Shown one piece after another: positions 25,974 through 34,512 of a DNA stretch of 64,000 nucleotides; positions within the stretch are counted from its first letter, which is position 1, and every line of letters starts with the position of its first letter. The notes beneath the pieces were generated by a model. The model saw nothing but the letters and a program-made list of their open reading frames with translations, did not search any database and had not been told where the DNA came from. This stretch comes from Pseudaquabacterium inlustre (GTDB lineage: Bacteria > Pseudomonadota > Gammaproteobacteria > Burkholderiales > Burkholderiaceae_C), in assembly GCF_038066595.1 (NCBI RefSeq), contig NZ_JBBUTH010000009.1:310001-374000 (forward strand), written 5' to 3'. The position numbers and the translations under genes are program-made.

Positions 25974-27500
25974 TCAGTCGGCCCAGGGCGAGCGCACCTC
26001 GGCCAGCGCCGCCATCGGCGCGCTGCAGGCCGCCACCGCAGCCTCGTGGCGTGCCGCCAACCAGCCCACCGCGAACCAGGCCTCGGGCTGCCCGCCCGCC
26101 AGAGCCCGGCAATGGGCGGCGGCCACCACCGCGTCGTTCAGCACCCCCAGCGGCCGCTGGGCCTGCTGCAGCGCGTCGAGCAGCGCCTGCAGCCGCCGCG
26201 CCGGCCACAGGCTGGCGCTCAGTTCGGCCGCGTAGCGCAGGCGCTTGATGCGCCGGCGCAGGCGGTGGCGCGCCGCATCGTCCAGCGTGGCGAAGGCGCG
26301 GGCATCGCGCCGCAACTGGCGCAGCAGGCTGTGCAGCGGTGGACGCAGGGCCTGGCGCAGGGCCTTGGCCGTCCCCTGGCCCGCAGCCCGCGCCTCGGCC
26401 CCGGCGGACAGCACGGCGCCCGGCAGCGTCAGCGCCAGCAGGCGCAGCCACAGCTGCTGCGTGTCAGCACTGGTCAGCCAGGCTGGCAGGTCCAGCGCAT
26501 CGACCTGCGGCTCGGGCTGGGCGATGGCCGGGCCGCCGGCGGCGTGCAGCACCGGCCACAGCCAGGCGGCACGCACATCCCGGTCGCGTGCGGCGCCCAG
26601 GCGCTGGAACAGCGCGGCCACCGCGTCGGCCAGCGCCGGCTCCAGGCCCGGCAGCAGCGCCGCATGCAGGCGCAGCACGCTGCGCAGCCGGCGCAGGCCC
26701 ACGCGCAGCTGGTGCAGGTGCTCGGGCTGCCATTGGCCATCGGCGATCTGGCTGGCATTGGCCAGCGCCTGCTGCAGGCCCTCGGCCAGCATCGCCGCCG
26801 CGGCGGCCTGCGGGCCCAGCGTGCCGGGCAAGGTCAGCGCCCGCGGTCGGGCCGGCCGGCTGATGGCCTGCGCCGCGCTGCCGCCGGGCTGCTGCGCCTG
26901 GTGCGCCAGCGCATGGCCGCGTTCGCTCTTGCTGCGCACGTCCAGCCACAGCTCGAAGCGGCGGGCCCAGGCGGCGGCCAGGCCCAGCAGCGCCGCCGGC
27001 TCGCCCTGCAGCAGCTCGAACTCGATCTCGCACACCGGCAGCACCAGGCCGCCGGCGCGGATCTCGCCCTCGTCGAGCGCCAGCTCGATCAGCGCGCCCT
27101 GGTGCCGCACCGTCCGGCAGGTGCGCTGCACCGCGGTGGCGTAGTGCTCGCGCAACGTGGCCTGGCGCGCGCCGGCCAGCACCTCGCGCAGGCGGGCGCC
27201 GGCCTCGGTGCCGTCATGGCGGGCGATGTCGAGCGCTGGCGTGGCCTCGTCCGGCAGCGGCACGTTGTGCTCCAGCCGCTGCAGCGCCACACGGCCCTCG
27301 GCCTTGAGCGTCTGCACCCAGCCGTCGCCCTCCTGGCGCAGGCGCAGCGCCACGCGGGCGCGGCCCAGGTCGCCATCGGGCGTCTCCATGTAGCGGGCGG
27401 CCAGCGTCAGCGGCCGGGCGCTGCGGGTGGCCACGGCGCGGCGCAGTGCGGCCAGGCGATGGGCGGGGATGCGGAACTTCAGCTCGACCTCGTGCGTCAT
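25974..27500 (-). CDS. CYTH-CHAD domain protein
   Basis: This 508-residue protein has an N-terminal CYTH (triphosphate tunnel) domain, ~1-200, beginning with the ExExK motif HEVELKF, followed by a CHAD helical domain (~240-500) rich in conserved His and Arg (EHLHQLRVGLRRLRSVLRLH; RRRIKRLRYAAE). CYTH domains bind or hydrolyse triphosphates such as inorganic tripolyphosphate, and CHAD domains bind polyphosphate. A role in polyphosphate metabolism or granule association is therefore likely. The start is the ATG whose complement is 27498-27500; the far longer in-frame reading runs antisense through scpA and is not real. Confidence 0.92.
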   Translation of the reverse strand: MTHEVELKFRIPAHRLAALRRAVATRSARPLTLAARYMETPDGDLGRARVALRLRQEGDGWVQTLKAEGRVALQRLEHNVPLPDEATPALDIARHDGTEAGARLREVLAGARQATLREHYATAVQRTCRTVRHQGALIELALDEGEIRAGGLVLPVCEIEFELLQGEPAALLGLAAAWARRFELWLDVRSKSERGHALAHQAQQPGGSAAQAISRPARPRALTLPGTLGPQAAAAAMLAEGLQQALANASQIADGQWQPEHLHQLRVGLRRLRSVLRLHAALLPGLEPALADAVAALFQRLGAARDRDVRAAWLWPVLHAAGGPAIAQPEPQVDALDLPAWLTSADTQQLWLRLLALTLPGAVLSAGAEARAAGQGTAKALRQALRPPLHSLLRQLRRDARAFATLDDAARHRLRRRIKRLRYAAELSASLWPARRLQALLDALQQAQRPLGVLNDAVVAAAHCRALAGGQPEAWFAVGWLAARHEAAVAACSAPMAALAEVRSPWAD

Positions 27501-27605
27501 GGCGACGATGGTGCCATGCGACCGTGACAGCCGCGGCCGGTGCCACGCATACAATGCCGGGTTGACCCGGAGCCCCCGCTCCGCCTTGCCGAACGAGCCC
27601 ACGCC

Positions 27606-27821
27606 ATGCCGCTTTTCTGGAAGCACTACCAGTCCGAAGCCACCCAGTTCATCAACGAGCTGAAGGCCAAGAAGCCGACGCTGGAAGCCGAGCAGCGCGC
27701 CGGCCGCAACCTGCTGTGGGACCGCGAGCAGGACCGCGACGCGCAGGCCGACTTCAAGGCCGCCCGCGTGCCGCAGGGCGCTTACGTGTACTTCGGCCGT
27801 CCGAAGAACAGCACGCGCTGA
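27606..27821 (+). CDS. DUF3460 family small protein
   Basis: This 71-residue basic protein begins MPLFWKHYQSEATQFINELK and ends VPQGAYVYFGRPKNSTR; the arrangement matches DUF3460, a small family I know mainly from Burkholderiales. No catalytic motif, signal peptide or membrane segment is seen, and the family has no established function. The start is chosen at the family N-terminus; an upstream in-frame reading from 27540 lacks a ribosome site. It precedes scpA by 69 bp on the same strand, a common neighbourhood for this family. Confidence 0.85.
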   Translation: MPLFWKHYQSEATQFINELKAKKPTLEAEQRAGRNLLWDREQDRDAQADFKAARVPQGAYVYFGRPKNSTR

Positions 27822-27890
27822 GGCCGCCCGGCCGCCCCGCGCCGGTGCCGAGCCCCGCCTGCCCTTCCGCCTGACCCGCCCGTCCACGAC

Positions 27891-28778
27891 GTGAGCAAGT
27901 CCACCGAGGCCGCCGCGCTGCTGGAGGCGGCCCTGAACCCGTCGGCCGACGACGGGCTGCCGCGCGCCGCGCCCGACACCGACGCGCTGCCGGTGGACCA
28001 CGTGGCGGTGGCGCGCCTGTATGGCGAACCGCTGTTCGCCATGCCGCAGGACCTGTACATCCCGCCGGATGCGCTGGAGGTGTTCCTCGAGGCCTTCGAA
28101 GGCCCGCTGGACCTGCTGCTCTACCTGATCCGCAAGCAGAACTTCAACATCCTCGACATCCCGCTGGCCGACGTGACGCGCCAGTACCTGGCCTACGTCG
28201 ACCAGATCCGCCAGCGCAACCTCGAGCTCGCCAGCGAGTACCTGCTGATGGCGGCGATGCTGATCGAGATCAAGTCGCGCATGCTGCTGCCGCCCAAGAA
28301 GAGCGACGACGGCAGCGAGGTGGCCGACCCGCGGGCCGAGCTGGTGCGCCGCCTGCTCGAGTACGAGCAGATGAAGCTGGCCGCCGCCCGGCTGGACCAG
28401 CTGCCGATGATCGGTCGCGACTTCCTGCGCGCCCAGGTGCACATCGAGCAGAGCCTGAAGCCGCGCTTCCCCGATGTGGAGGTGGTCGACCTGCGCGAGG
28501 CCTGGGCCGACATCCTGCGCCGCGCCAAGCTCAACCAGCACCACCGCATCAGCCGCGAGCAGCTGAGCGTGCGCGAGCACATGAGCATCGTGCTGCGCAC
28601 GCTGCAGGGCCGGCGCTTCGTCGAGTTCGAGGACCTGTTCGACCCCACGCGCGGCGTGCCGGTGATGGTGGTGACCTTCATCGCCATGCTCGAACTGGCG
28701 CGCGAGCACCTGCTCGAGATCACCCAGGCCGAGGCCTTCGCGCCGATCTACGTGCGCCTGGCCTACCAGCCGGCCTGA
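27891..28778 (+). CDS. scpA: Segregation and condensation protein A
   Basis: This 295-residue kleisin subunit of the SMC-ScpAB complex compacts and segregates the chromosome. The core reads LEVFLEAFEGPLDLLLYLIRKQ, the conserved N-terminal kleisin helix, then ILDIPLADVTRQYLAYVDQI and LASEYLLMAAMLIEIKSRMLLP. The C-terminal winged helix (VVTFIAMLELAREHLLEI) contacts the SMC head. The start is GTG at 27891; the first ~45 residues precede the conserved core, so the true start could be further in. scpB is not in the window. It converges with the ion-channel gene across 12 bp. Confidence 0.95.
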   Translation: MSKSTEAAALLEAALNPSADDGLPRAAPDTDALPVDHVAVARLYGEPLFAMPQDLYIPPDALEVFLEAFEGPLDLLLYLIRKQNFNILDIPLADVTRQYLAYVDQIRQRNLELASEYLLMAAMLIEIKSRMLLPPKKSDDGSEVADPRAELVRRLLEYEQMKLAAARLDQLPMIGRDFLRAQVHIEQSLKPRFPDVEVVDLREAWADILRRAKLNQHHRISREQLSVREHMSIVLRTLQGRRFVEFEDLFDPTRGVPVMVVTFIAMLELAREHLLEITQAEAFAPIYVRLAYQPA

Positions 28779-28790
28779 GCCGCCGGCCGG

Positions 28791-29669
28791 TCAGGCGTCG
28801 CGCTGGTGGCGCGGCAGCGGCTGGCCGCAGTCGCGGCAAAAGCGCGCGCTGGACAGGTGGCCCTCGCTCAGGCAGGCCGGGCAGGTGCGCGTGGTCACCT
28901 CGGCCGGGCCACGGCGCGCGGCGATCTCGGCGCTGACGATGCCGGTGGGCACGGCCAGCGTGCCCCAGCCCAGCAGCATCATCGTGCTGGCGATCAGGCG
29001 GCCCAGGTCGGTCTTGGGCGTGATGTCGCCGAAGCCCACGGTGGTCATCGTGGTGATGGCCCAGTACACCGACACCGGCACGCTGGTGAAGCCGTTGGCC
29101 GGCCCCTCCACAACGTACATCAGCGTGCCCATCACCAGCGTGACCAGCAGCACGAAGCCCAGGAACACCGCGATCTTGCGCCGCGTGGCCCACAGCGCCT
29201 GGCCCAGCGCGCGGTACTCGCTGACATAGGCCGCCAGCTTCAGGATGCGGAAGATGCGCAGCAGCCGCAGCACGCGCACATCGATCAGCGCATGCAGCGC
29301 CGGGAACAGCAGCGCCAGGTAGGTGGGCGCGATGGCCAGCAGGTCGACCACGCCGAAGAAGCTGCGCGCATAGCGCCAGGGCTGCTGCACACAGGCCAGG
29401 CGCAGCAGGTACTCCAGCGTGAACAGCGCCGTGAAGCCCCATTCCAGCACCGTGAACACCCCGCCCCACTGGGCATGCAGGCTGGCCACGCTGTCGAGCA
29501 TGACCACCGCCACGCTGGCCAGGATCAGGCCCACCAGCGCCAGGTCGAAGGCGCGGCCGGCGCGGGTGTCGGCCTCGAAGATGATGGCGTAGGCCTTCAG
29601 CCGCCAGCCGGCCAGCGGGCGGCCGAAGGTGGCGGCGGCGGCCAGGTCGGCAGGCGGTGCAGCGTTCAT
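28791..29669 (-). CDS. Voltage-gated potassium channel-like ion transporter with C-terminal zinc ribbon
   Basis: This 292-residue six-TM channel has a voltage-sensor S4 helix with regularly spaced arginines (VRVLRLLRIFRILK), an S5-pore-S6 unit with selectivity filter TMTTVGFGD, and an S6 ending in GTLAVPTGIVSAEI. The C-terminal ~30 residues carry CPAC and CRDCG, forming a probable four-Cys zinc ribbon. It should be a homotetrameric K+ channel of the inner membrane. The soluble ribbon could gate or anchor it; this is inference. It is monocistronic and divergent from yaeQ. Confidence 0.9.
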   Translation of the reverse strand: MNAAPPADLAAAATFGRPLAGWRLKAYAIIFEADTRAGRAFDLALVGLILASVAVVMLDSVASLHAQWGGVFTVLEWGFTALFTLEYLLRLACVQQPWRYARSFFGVVDLLAIAPTYLALLFPALHALIDVRVLRLLRIFRILKLAAYVSEYRALGQALWATRRKIAVFLGFVLLVTLVMGTLMYVVEGPANGFTSVPVSVYWAITTMTTVGFGDITPKTDLGRLIASTMMLLGWGTLAVPTGIVSAEIAARRGPAEVTTRTCPACLSEGHLSSARFCRDCGQPLPRHQRDA

Positions 29670-29734
29670 GGCGCGATGCTAAGTCGACTGTGGCACAGTC
29701 GCGCCTTTTCCACGCCTGCCCGCCCCGTCTCCCG

Positions 29735-30295
29735 ATGGCACTCAAGTCCACGATCTACAAGGCCACGCTGCAACTGTCGGACATGGACCGCCATGTCTAC
29801 GGCGAGCATGCGCTGACCCTGGCCCTGCACCCCAGCGAGACCGAAGAGCGCCTGATGGTGCGCGTGCTGGCCTTTGCACTGAACCTGCCGGCCGACGACC
29901 TGAACGGCACGCTGCAGTTCGCGCGCGGCCTGTCCGACACCGACGAGCCCGACCTGTGGCAGAAGGACCTGTCGGACCAGCTGATCCAGTGGATCGAGGT
30001 CGGCCAGCCCGACGAGCGGCGCCTGGCCAAGGCCTGCGGCCGCGCCGAGCGCGTGGCCATCTACGCCTACGCCAGCAGCACGCCGATCTGGTTTGCCGGC
30101 ATCGCCAACAAGATCACCCGGCTGGGCAACCTGAAGGTCTGGCAGATCCCGGCCGAGCAGAGCCAGGCCCTGGCCGCGCTGGCCAGCCGCGCGATGCGCC
30201 TGACCGTCACGGTGCAGGACGGCCATGTCTACGTCAGCGACGACAGCCGCAACGTCGAGATCTCGCCGCAGCCGCTGTGGGGCGCCGACGCCTGA
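29735..30295 (+). CDS. yaeQ: YaeQ family protein
   Basis: This 186-residue protein begins ALKSTIYKATLQLSDMDRHVY, the standard YaeQ N-terminus, and keeps LARHPSETEERLMVRVLAFAL-like spacing (here LALHPSETEERLMVRVLAFA). The fold is related to PD-(D/E)XK nucleases, but a nuclease role has not been settled. The E. coli gene was once linked to suppression of rfaH mutants. The start is the ATG at 29735, matching the family; an upstream reading from 29657 is within the divergent promoter region. It is followed after 26 bp by the prolyl oligopeptidase gene. Confidence 0.9.
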   Translation: MALKSTIYKATLQLSDMDRHVYGEHALTLALHPSETEERLMVRVLAFALNLPADDLNGTLQFARGLSDTDEPDLWQKDLSDQLIQWIEVGQPDERRLAKACGRAERVAIYAYASSTPIWFAGIANKITRLGNLKVWQIPAEQSQALAALASRAMRLTVTVQDGHVYVSDDSRNVEISPQPLWGADA

Positions 30296-30321
30296 GCACC
30301 GCACCCGCCCACCGCAACGCC

Positions 30322-32487
30322 ATGCACCGCCGCCAACTCCTTCGCACGCTGCCGGCTCTGGCCGGCCTGGGACTGACGATGACCGAAGCCGACGCCCAGT
30401 CGCCCCTGCCGGCCCCGACCGCCGACGACCCCTACCTGTGGCTGGAAGACGTGCAGGGCGAACGCGCGCTGGCCTGGGTGCGCGAACGCAATGCCGCCAC
30501 CCGCGCCGTGCTGGAGGCCCAGCCGCGCTTTGCCGCCACGCGCGACGGGCTGCGCGCCATCCTCGACTCGCGTGACCGCATCCCGGCCGTCACGCGCCGC
30601 GGCGACTGGTTCTACAACGTCTGGCGCGACGCCCAGCACCCGCGCGGCCTGTGGCGGCGCTGCACGCTGGTGGAGTACCGCAAGGACAGCCCGGCATGGG
30701 AGACCGTGATCGACCTGGACGCCCTGGCCAAGGCCGAGGGCGAGAACTGGGTGTGGGCCGGCGCCCAGGCCCTGGGGCCCGACTACCGCCGCTGCCTGGT
30801 GAGCCTGTCGCGCGGCGGCGCCGATGCCACCGTGGTGCGCGAGTTCGACACCGTGGCCAAGCGCTTCGTCCCCGCATCGGAAGGCGGCTTCGCGCTGCCC
30901 GAGGCCAAGAGCCGGGTCAGCTGGGCCGATGCCGACACGCTGTACGTGGGCAGCGATTTCGGCCCCGGCTCGCTGACCGACTCGGGCTACCCGCGGGTGA
31001 TCCGCCGCTGGCGGCGCGGAACGCCGCTGGCCGACGCGCCGGTGGTGTTCGAGGGCCGGGCCAGCGATGTGAGCGTGTCGGTCTCGGTGGACCGCACGCC
31101 GGGCTTCGAGCGCACCGTGTTCGCGCGCGCCACCGACTTCTACAACGCCGAGCTATCGCTGCTGCGCGCCGACGGCAGCCTGTCGCGCATCGCCCTGCCC
31201 GATGACGCCGACCTCGACTTCTGGCGCGATCTGGCGCTGGTGAAGCTGCGCAGCGCCTGGCCGGTGGCCGGCCGGCGCTGGCCCGCCGGCGCGCTGCTGG
31301 TGGGCGATGCGCAGGCGCTGCTCGAGGGCCGCCCGGTGGCCTGGCAGGCGCTGTTCGAGCCCACGGCCACGCGCTCGCTGGCCAGCCACAGCACCACGCG
31401 CAGCCACGTGCTGCTCAACGTGCTGGACAACGTGGCCGGCCGCCTGGAGGAATGGCGGCGCGACGGCCAGGGCGAATCGGCCCGCTGGGTCAAGCGCGAC
31501 GTGGTCACGCCCTACCCCGGCACGCTGAGCGCCAGCGCCCTGCACGACCCTCTGCTGGCCCAGGATGCGTTCAGCGAAAGCTACTGGCTGAGCTACACCG
31601 ACTTCCTGACGCCCGACTCGCTGATGCTGGGCCGCACCGGCCGCGATGCGCGCGAGCCGATGAAGGCGCGCAAGGCCTTCTTCGACACCACAGGCATGCG
31701 CGTGGAGCAGCGCTTCGCCACCTCGAAGGACGGCACGCGCGTGCCCTACTTCGTGGTGTGGCCCCGCGATGCCAAGGCCGACGGCCGCAACCCCACGCTG
31801 CTGTACGGCTACGGCGGCTTCGAGGTCTCGCAGCAGCCCTGGTACTCGGCCGGCTTCGGCCAGGCCTGGTACGCGCACGGCGGCGTGCTGGTGGTGGCCA
31901 ACATCCGCGGCGGCGGCGAGTTCGGCCCGGCCTGGCACCAGGCCGCGGTCAAGGCCGACAAGCAGAAGAGCTACGACGACTTCGCCGCCGTGGCCGAGGA
32001 CCTGATCGCGCAGAAGATCACCAGCCCACGCCACCTGGGCATCGAGGGCGGCAGCAACGGCGGCCTGCTGGTGGGCGCGGTGATGCTGCAGCGGCCCGAG
32101 CTGTTCAACGCCGTGGTCTGCCAGGTGCCGCTGCTGGACATGCGCCGCTACCACCGCCTGCTGGCCGGTGCCAGCTGGATGGCCGAATACGGCGACCCCG
32201 ACCAGCCCGCCGAATGGGCCTGGATCTCGCGCTACAGCCCCTACCAGAACGTGCCCGCGGCCAGCGCGAAAGCGCTGCCCGGCGTGCTGTTCACCACCAG
32301 CACCCGCGACGACCGCGTGCACCCTGGCCATGCCCGCAAGATGGCCGCGCGCATGGCCGAGCGCGGCCACGCGGTGCTGTACTACGAGAACATCGAAGGC
32401 GGCCACGGCGGCGCGGCCGACAACGCGCAGAGGGCCGACATGCTGGCGCTGGAGTTCAGCTTCCTGTGGCGCCAGCTGGCGCGCTGA
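30322..32487 (+). CDS. Tat-exported prolyl oligopeptidase (S9 family)
   Basis: This 721-residue serine peptidase starts at the ATG at 30322. The N-terminus HRRQLLRTLPALAGLGLTMTEADA is a twin-arginine signal, so the folded enzyme probably goes to the periplasm. A seven-bladed propeller region (~75-430) precedes the alpha/beta-hydrolase domain. The nucleophile is the Ser in GGSNGGLLVG, the Asp lies in TSTRDDRVHPGHA and the His in IEGGHGGAAD. It should cleave short proline-containing peptides. Its 3' end overlaps the 3' end of the opposing kinase gene by 32 bp (32456-32487), so the last codons are shared in antisense. Confidence 0.94.
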   Translation: MHRRQLLRTLPALAGLGLTMTEADAQSPLPAPTADDPYLWLEDVQGERALAWVRERNAATRAVLEAQPRFAATRDGLRAILDSRDRIPAVTRRGDWFYNVWRDAQHPRGLWRRCTLVEYRKDSPAWETVIDLDALAKAEGENWVWAGAQALGPDYRRCLVSLSRGGADATVVREFDTVAKRFVPASEGGFALPEAKSRVSWADADTLYVGSDFGPGSLTDSGYPRVIRRWRRGTPLADAPVVFEGRASDVSVSVSVDRTPGFERTVFARATDFYNAELSLLRADGSLSRIALPDDADLDFWRDLALVKLRSAWPVAGRRWPAGALLVGDAQALLEGRPVAWQALFEPTATRSLASHSTTRSHVLLNVLDNVAGRLEEWRRDGQGESARWVKRDVVTPYPGTLSASALHDPLLAQDAFSESYWLSYTDFLTPDSLMLGRTGRDAREPMKARKAFFDTTGMRVEQRFATSKDGTRVPYFVVWPRDAKADGRNPTLLYGYGGFEVSQQPWYSAGFGQAWYAHGGVLVVANIRGGGEFGPAWHQAAVKADKQKSYDDFAAVAEDLIAQKITSPRHLGIEGGSNGGLLVGAVMLQRPELFNAVVCQVPLLDMRRYHRLLAGASWMAEYGDPDQPAEWAWISRYSPYQNVPAASAKALPGVLFTTSTRDDRVHPGHARKMAARMAERGHAVLYYENIEGGHGGAADNAQRADMLALEFSFLWRQLAR

Positions 32488-34033
32488 AGCTCAGCGTGAA
32501 GCAGGCGCCCTCGCCGGGCGCGGCCTCGGCGGCGATGCGGCCGCCATGCCGCTCGACGATGCGCGCCACGATGGCCAGGCCCACGCCCGTGCCCTCGAAC
32601 TCGTCGGCGCGGTGCAGGCGCTGGAACACGCCGAACAGCTTGCCGGCATAGCGCATGTCGAAGCCGGCCCCGTTGTCGCGCACCTCGTAGACCACCGCGC
32701 CGCAGGCCTCGCGCCAGCCGCGCACGGCGATCCAGGGGGCCGTCTGCCGGGCGGTGAACTTCAGCGCGTTGTCGATCAGGTTGGCGAAGGCCTGGCGCAG
32801 CAGCCGGGTATCGGCCTCGCAGTCGGGCAGCTCGCCCAGTTGCACCGTGACGCCGCGCTGCGCCAGCACCTGTGCATGCTCGTCCAGGCAGGACTGCACC
32901 AGCGCGCGCACCGGCACCGGCTGCCGGGCCAGCGGCTCGCGCGCGCTGCGCGCAAAGCTCAGCAGGTCGCGGATCAGCCGGTCCATGCGCTGCGCGCTGT
33001 CGCGCAGCAGCTGCAGCATGTGGCGGCCGTCGTCGTCGATGCCGGCCACATGGTCGCGCAGCAGCAGCGAGGACAGCCCGTCGATCGAGCGCAAAGGGGC
33101 ACGCAGGTCGTGCGACACCGAGTACGCGAAGGCGTCGAGTTCGCGGTTGCTGGTCTCCAGGGCCCGGGTGCGTTCGGCCACGCGTTGCTCCAGCTCGGCA
33201 TTCAGGCGCTGCAGGGCGGCCTGCTCGCGCGCGGCCTGCACGCGGTGCCAGGCGTTCTCGAGCGCCACCGGCAGCACGGCCAGGAAGTGCGCATGCTTGG
33301 GCAGGTAGTCGGTGGCACCCAGGCGCAAGGCCTCGGCGGCCACGTCCTCGCTGCCCTGGCCGGTGGTCAGCAGCACCGGCAGGTCGAGACCACGCCCCTC
33401 GCGCAGCGCCTTCAGCAGGTCCAGGCCGCTGTCGCCGGGCAGGCGGAAGTCGGTCAGCACGATGTCGATGTCGCTCGCAGACCCGGCATCGGCGGGCAGC
33501 CGGGCCAGTGCCGTGGCGGCGTCGGGCACGGCCTCGATGCGCAGGTGCGGGGCGTGGCGTTCAAGGTGGCGACGCGCCAGATCCACATCCAGCGCATGCG
33601 GCTCCACGTACAGCACGCGCAGGGCCTGGCCGCGGCGCTGCTGCTCGCGGCCGCGCCGCGCATGGGCGGCACGCAGCGTGGCGCCCAGCTGCGGCTGCAA
33701 CTCGGCACGCTTGACCAGGTAGTCGTCGGCGCCGGCGCGCAGCGCGGCGATGGCCACGCCCTCGTCGCCCTGACCGGTCAGCGCGACGATGGTGATCGCC
33801 CGCGCCTGGGCCCGCAGCGCCAGCACCAGGTCGAGGCCGTGGCCGTCGGGCAGCTGCAGATCGGCCAGCAGCAGATCGAAGACCACCGGGCCGTCCAGCA
33901 GCGCCTGTGCCTCGGCCAGCGTGCCGGCCACGTTCAGGCCCTCGCGCTGGCTGTCGACCAGGCCGGCCTCGACCAGCGCACGGCCGATCAGGTCGGCATC
34001 GTGGGCGTTGTCCTCGAGCAGCAGGATGCGCAT
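32456..34033 (-). CDS. Histidine kinase with two N-terminal receiver domains
   Basis: This 525-residue soluble protein starts from the ATG at 34033 (MRILLLEDNAHDADL). Receiver 1 has Asp58 (LLLADLQLPDG) and Lys108. Receiver 2 has Asp195 (IVLTDFRLPGDSG) and Lys246, though its acidic pocket is altered (VEPHALD where two acidic residues are usual). A coiled coil then leads to HisKA with His308 (YSVSHDLRAPLRSIDG) and a HATPase_c domain (NLIDNALKF, DNGAGFD, GTGVGLAI). No membrane segment is present. It is the last gene of a kinase/receiver/kinase unit and probably takes phosphate from the upstream members. It ends tail-to-tail inside the prolyl oligopeptidase gene. Confidence 0.9.
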   Translation of the reverse strand: MRILLLEDNAHDADLIGRALVEAGLVDSQREGLNVAGTLAEAQALLDGPVVFDLLLADLQLPDGHGLDLVLALRAQARAITIVALTGQGDEGVAIAALRAGADDYLVKRAELQPQLGATLRAAHARRGREQQRRGQALRVLYVEPHALDVDLARRHLERHAPHLRIEAVPDAATALARLPADAGSASDIDIVLTDFRLPGDSGLDLLKALREGRGLDLPVLLTTGQGSEDVAAEALRLGATDYLPKHAHFLAVLPVALENAWHRVQAAREQAALQRLNAELEQRVAERTRALETSNRELDAFAYSVSHDLRAPLRSIDGLSSLLLRDHVAGIDDDGRHMLQLLRDSAQRMDRLIRDLLSFARSAREPLARQPVPVRALVQSCLDEHAQVLAQRGVTVQLGELPDCEADTRLLRQAFANLIDNALKFTARQTAPWIAVRGWREACGAVVYEVRDNGAGFDMRYAGKLFGVFQRLHRADEFEGTGVGLAIVARIVERHGGRIAAEAAPGEGACFTLSFSAPAGATGS

Positions 34034-34089
34034 GGGCGAACCGCTCCGTGCGGGTTGACAGGCGGGTGGACGATGCCGGTGGCCCGGCC

Positions 34090-34512
34090 TCAGACCGGGG
34101 GCTGGTTGACCAGCGTCCAGTACACGTCGAGCTGTTCGGTGACGTCCATGAACTTCTCGAACTCCACCGGCTTGACGATGTAGGAGTTGGCGCCCAGCTG
34201 GTAGGCGGCCTGCACGTCGCCATGCTCGGCCGAGGTGGTCAGCACCACCACGGGCACGGCGCGCAGCGTGGGATGGCTCTTGTAGGCCTGCAGCACCTCC
34301 AGGCCATCGACGCGCGGCAGCTTCAGATCGAGCAGCACCACCAGCGGGCGCGGCTCGCCGGCCTCCCAGCGCGGAATCCAGGCCAGCGCCTCCTCGCCGT
34401 CGCGGGCCACCAGCACCGGGTTGGTGACCTTGCGGCGCTTGAAGGCGCGCAGCGTCAGGTCGACGTCCATCGGGTTGTCTTCGACCAGCAGGATGGGCTT
34501 GTCGGTGTTCAT
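34090..34512 (-). CDS. Single-domain response regulator (Rcp1-like)
   Basis: This 140-residue receiver begins MNTDKPILLVEDNPMDVDLTLRAFKRR, with the phospho-Asp in LLDLKLPRVDGLEVL, Thr in VLTTSAEHGD and Lys in YIVKPVEFEKF. The long loop and extended C-terminus are typical of the Rcp1-type receivers that pair with PAS or phytochrome kinases. Its ATG overlaps the stop of the upstream kinase by 4 bp (ATGA), so the pair is translationally coupled and almost certainly cognate. There is no DNA-binding domain. Confidence 0.92.
   Translation of the reverse strand: MNTDKPILLVEDNPMDVDLTLRAFKRRKVTNPVLVARDGEEALAWIPRWEAGEPRPLVVLLDLKLPRVDGLEVLQAYKSHPTLRAVPVVVLTTSAEHGDVQAAYQLGANSYIVKPVEFEKFMDVTEQLDVYWTLVNQPPV

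Noticed and set aside
24312..27527. 1071-codon open frame on the plus strand across the SulP and CYTH-CHAD genes
   Set aside because: It overlaps SulP in the +1 frame and CYTH-CHAD in antisense. The composition is Arg/Gly/Ala-rich and no domain is visible.
27501..28709. Extension of the CYTH-CHAD frame upstream to 28709
   Set aside because: The extra ~400 codons lie antisense to scpA and the DUF3460 gene and are compositionally a shadow. The CYTH motif begins exactly at the ATG near 27500.
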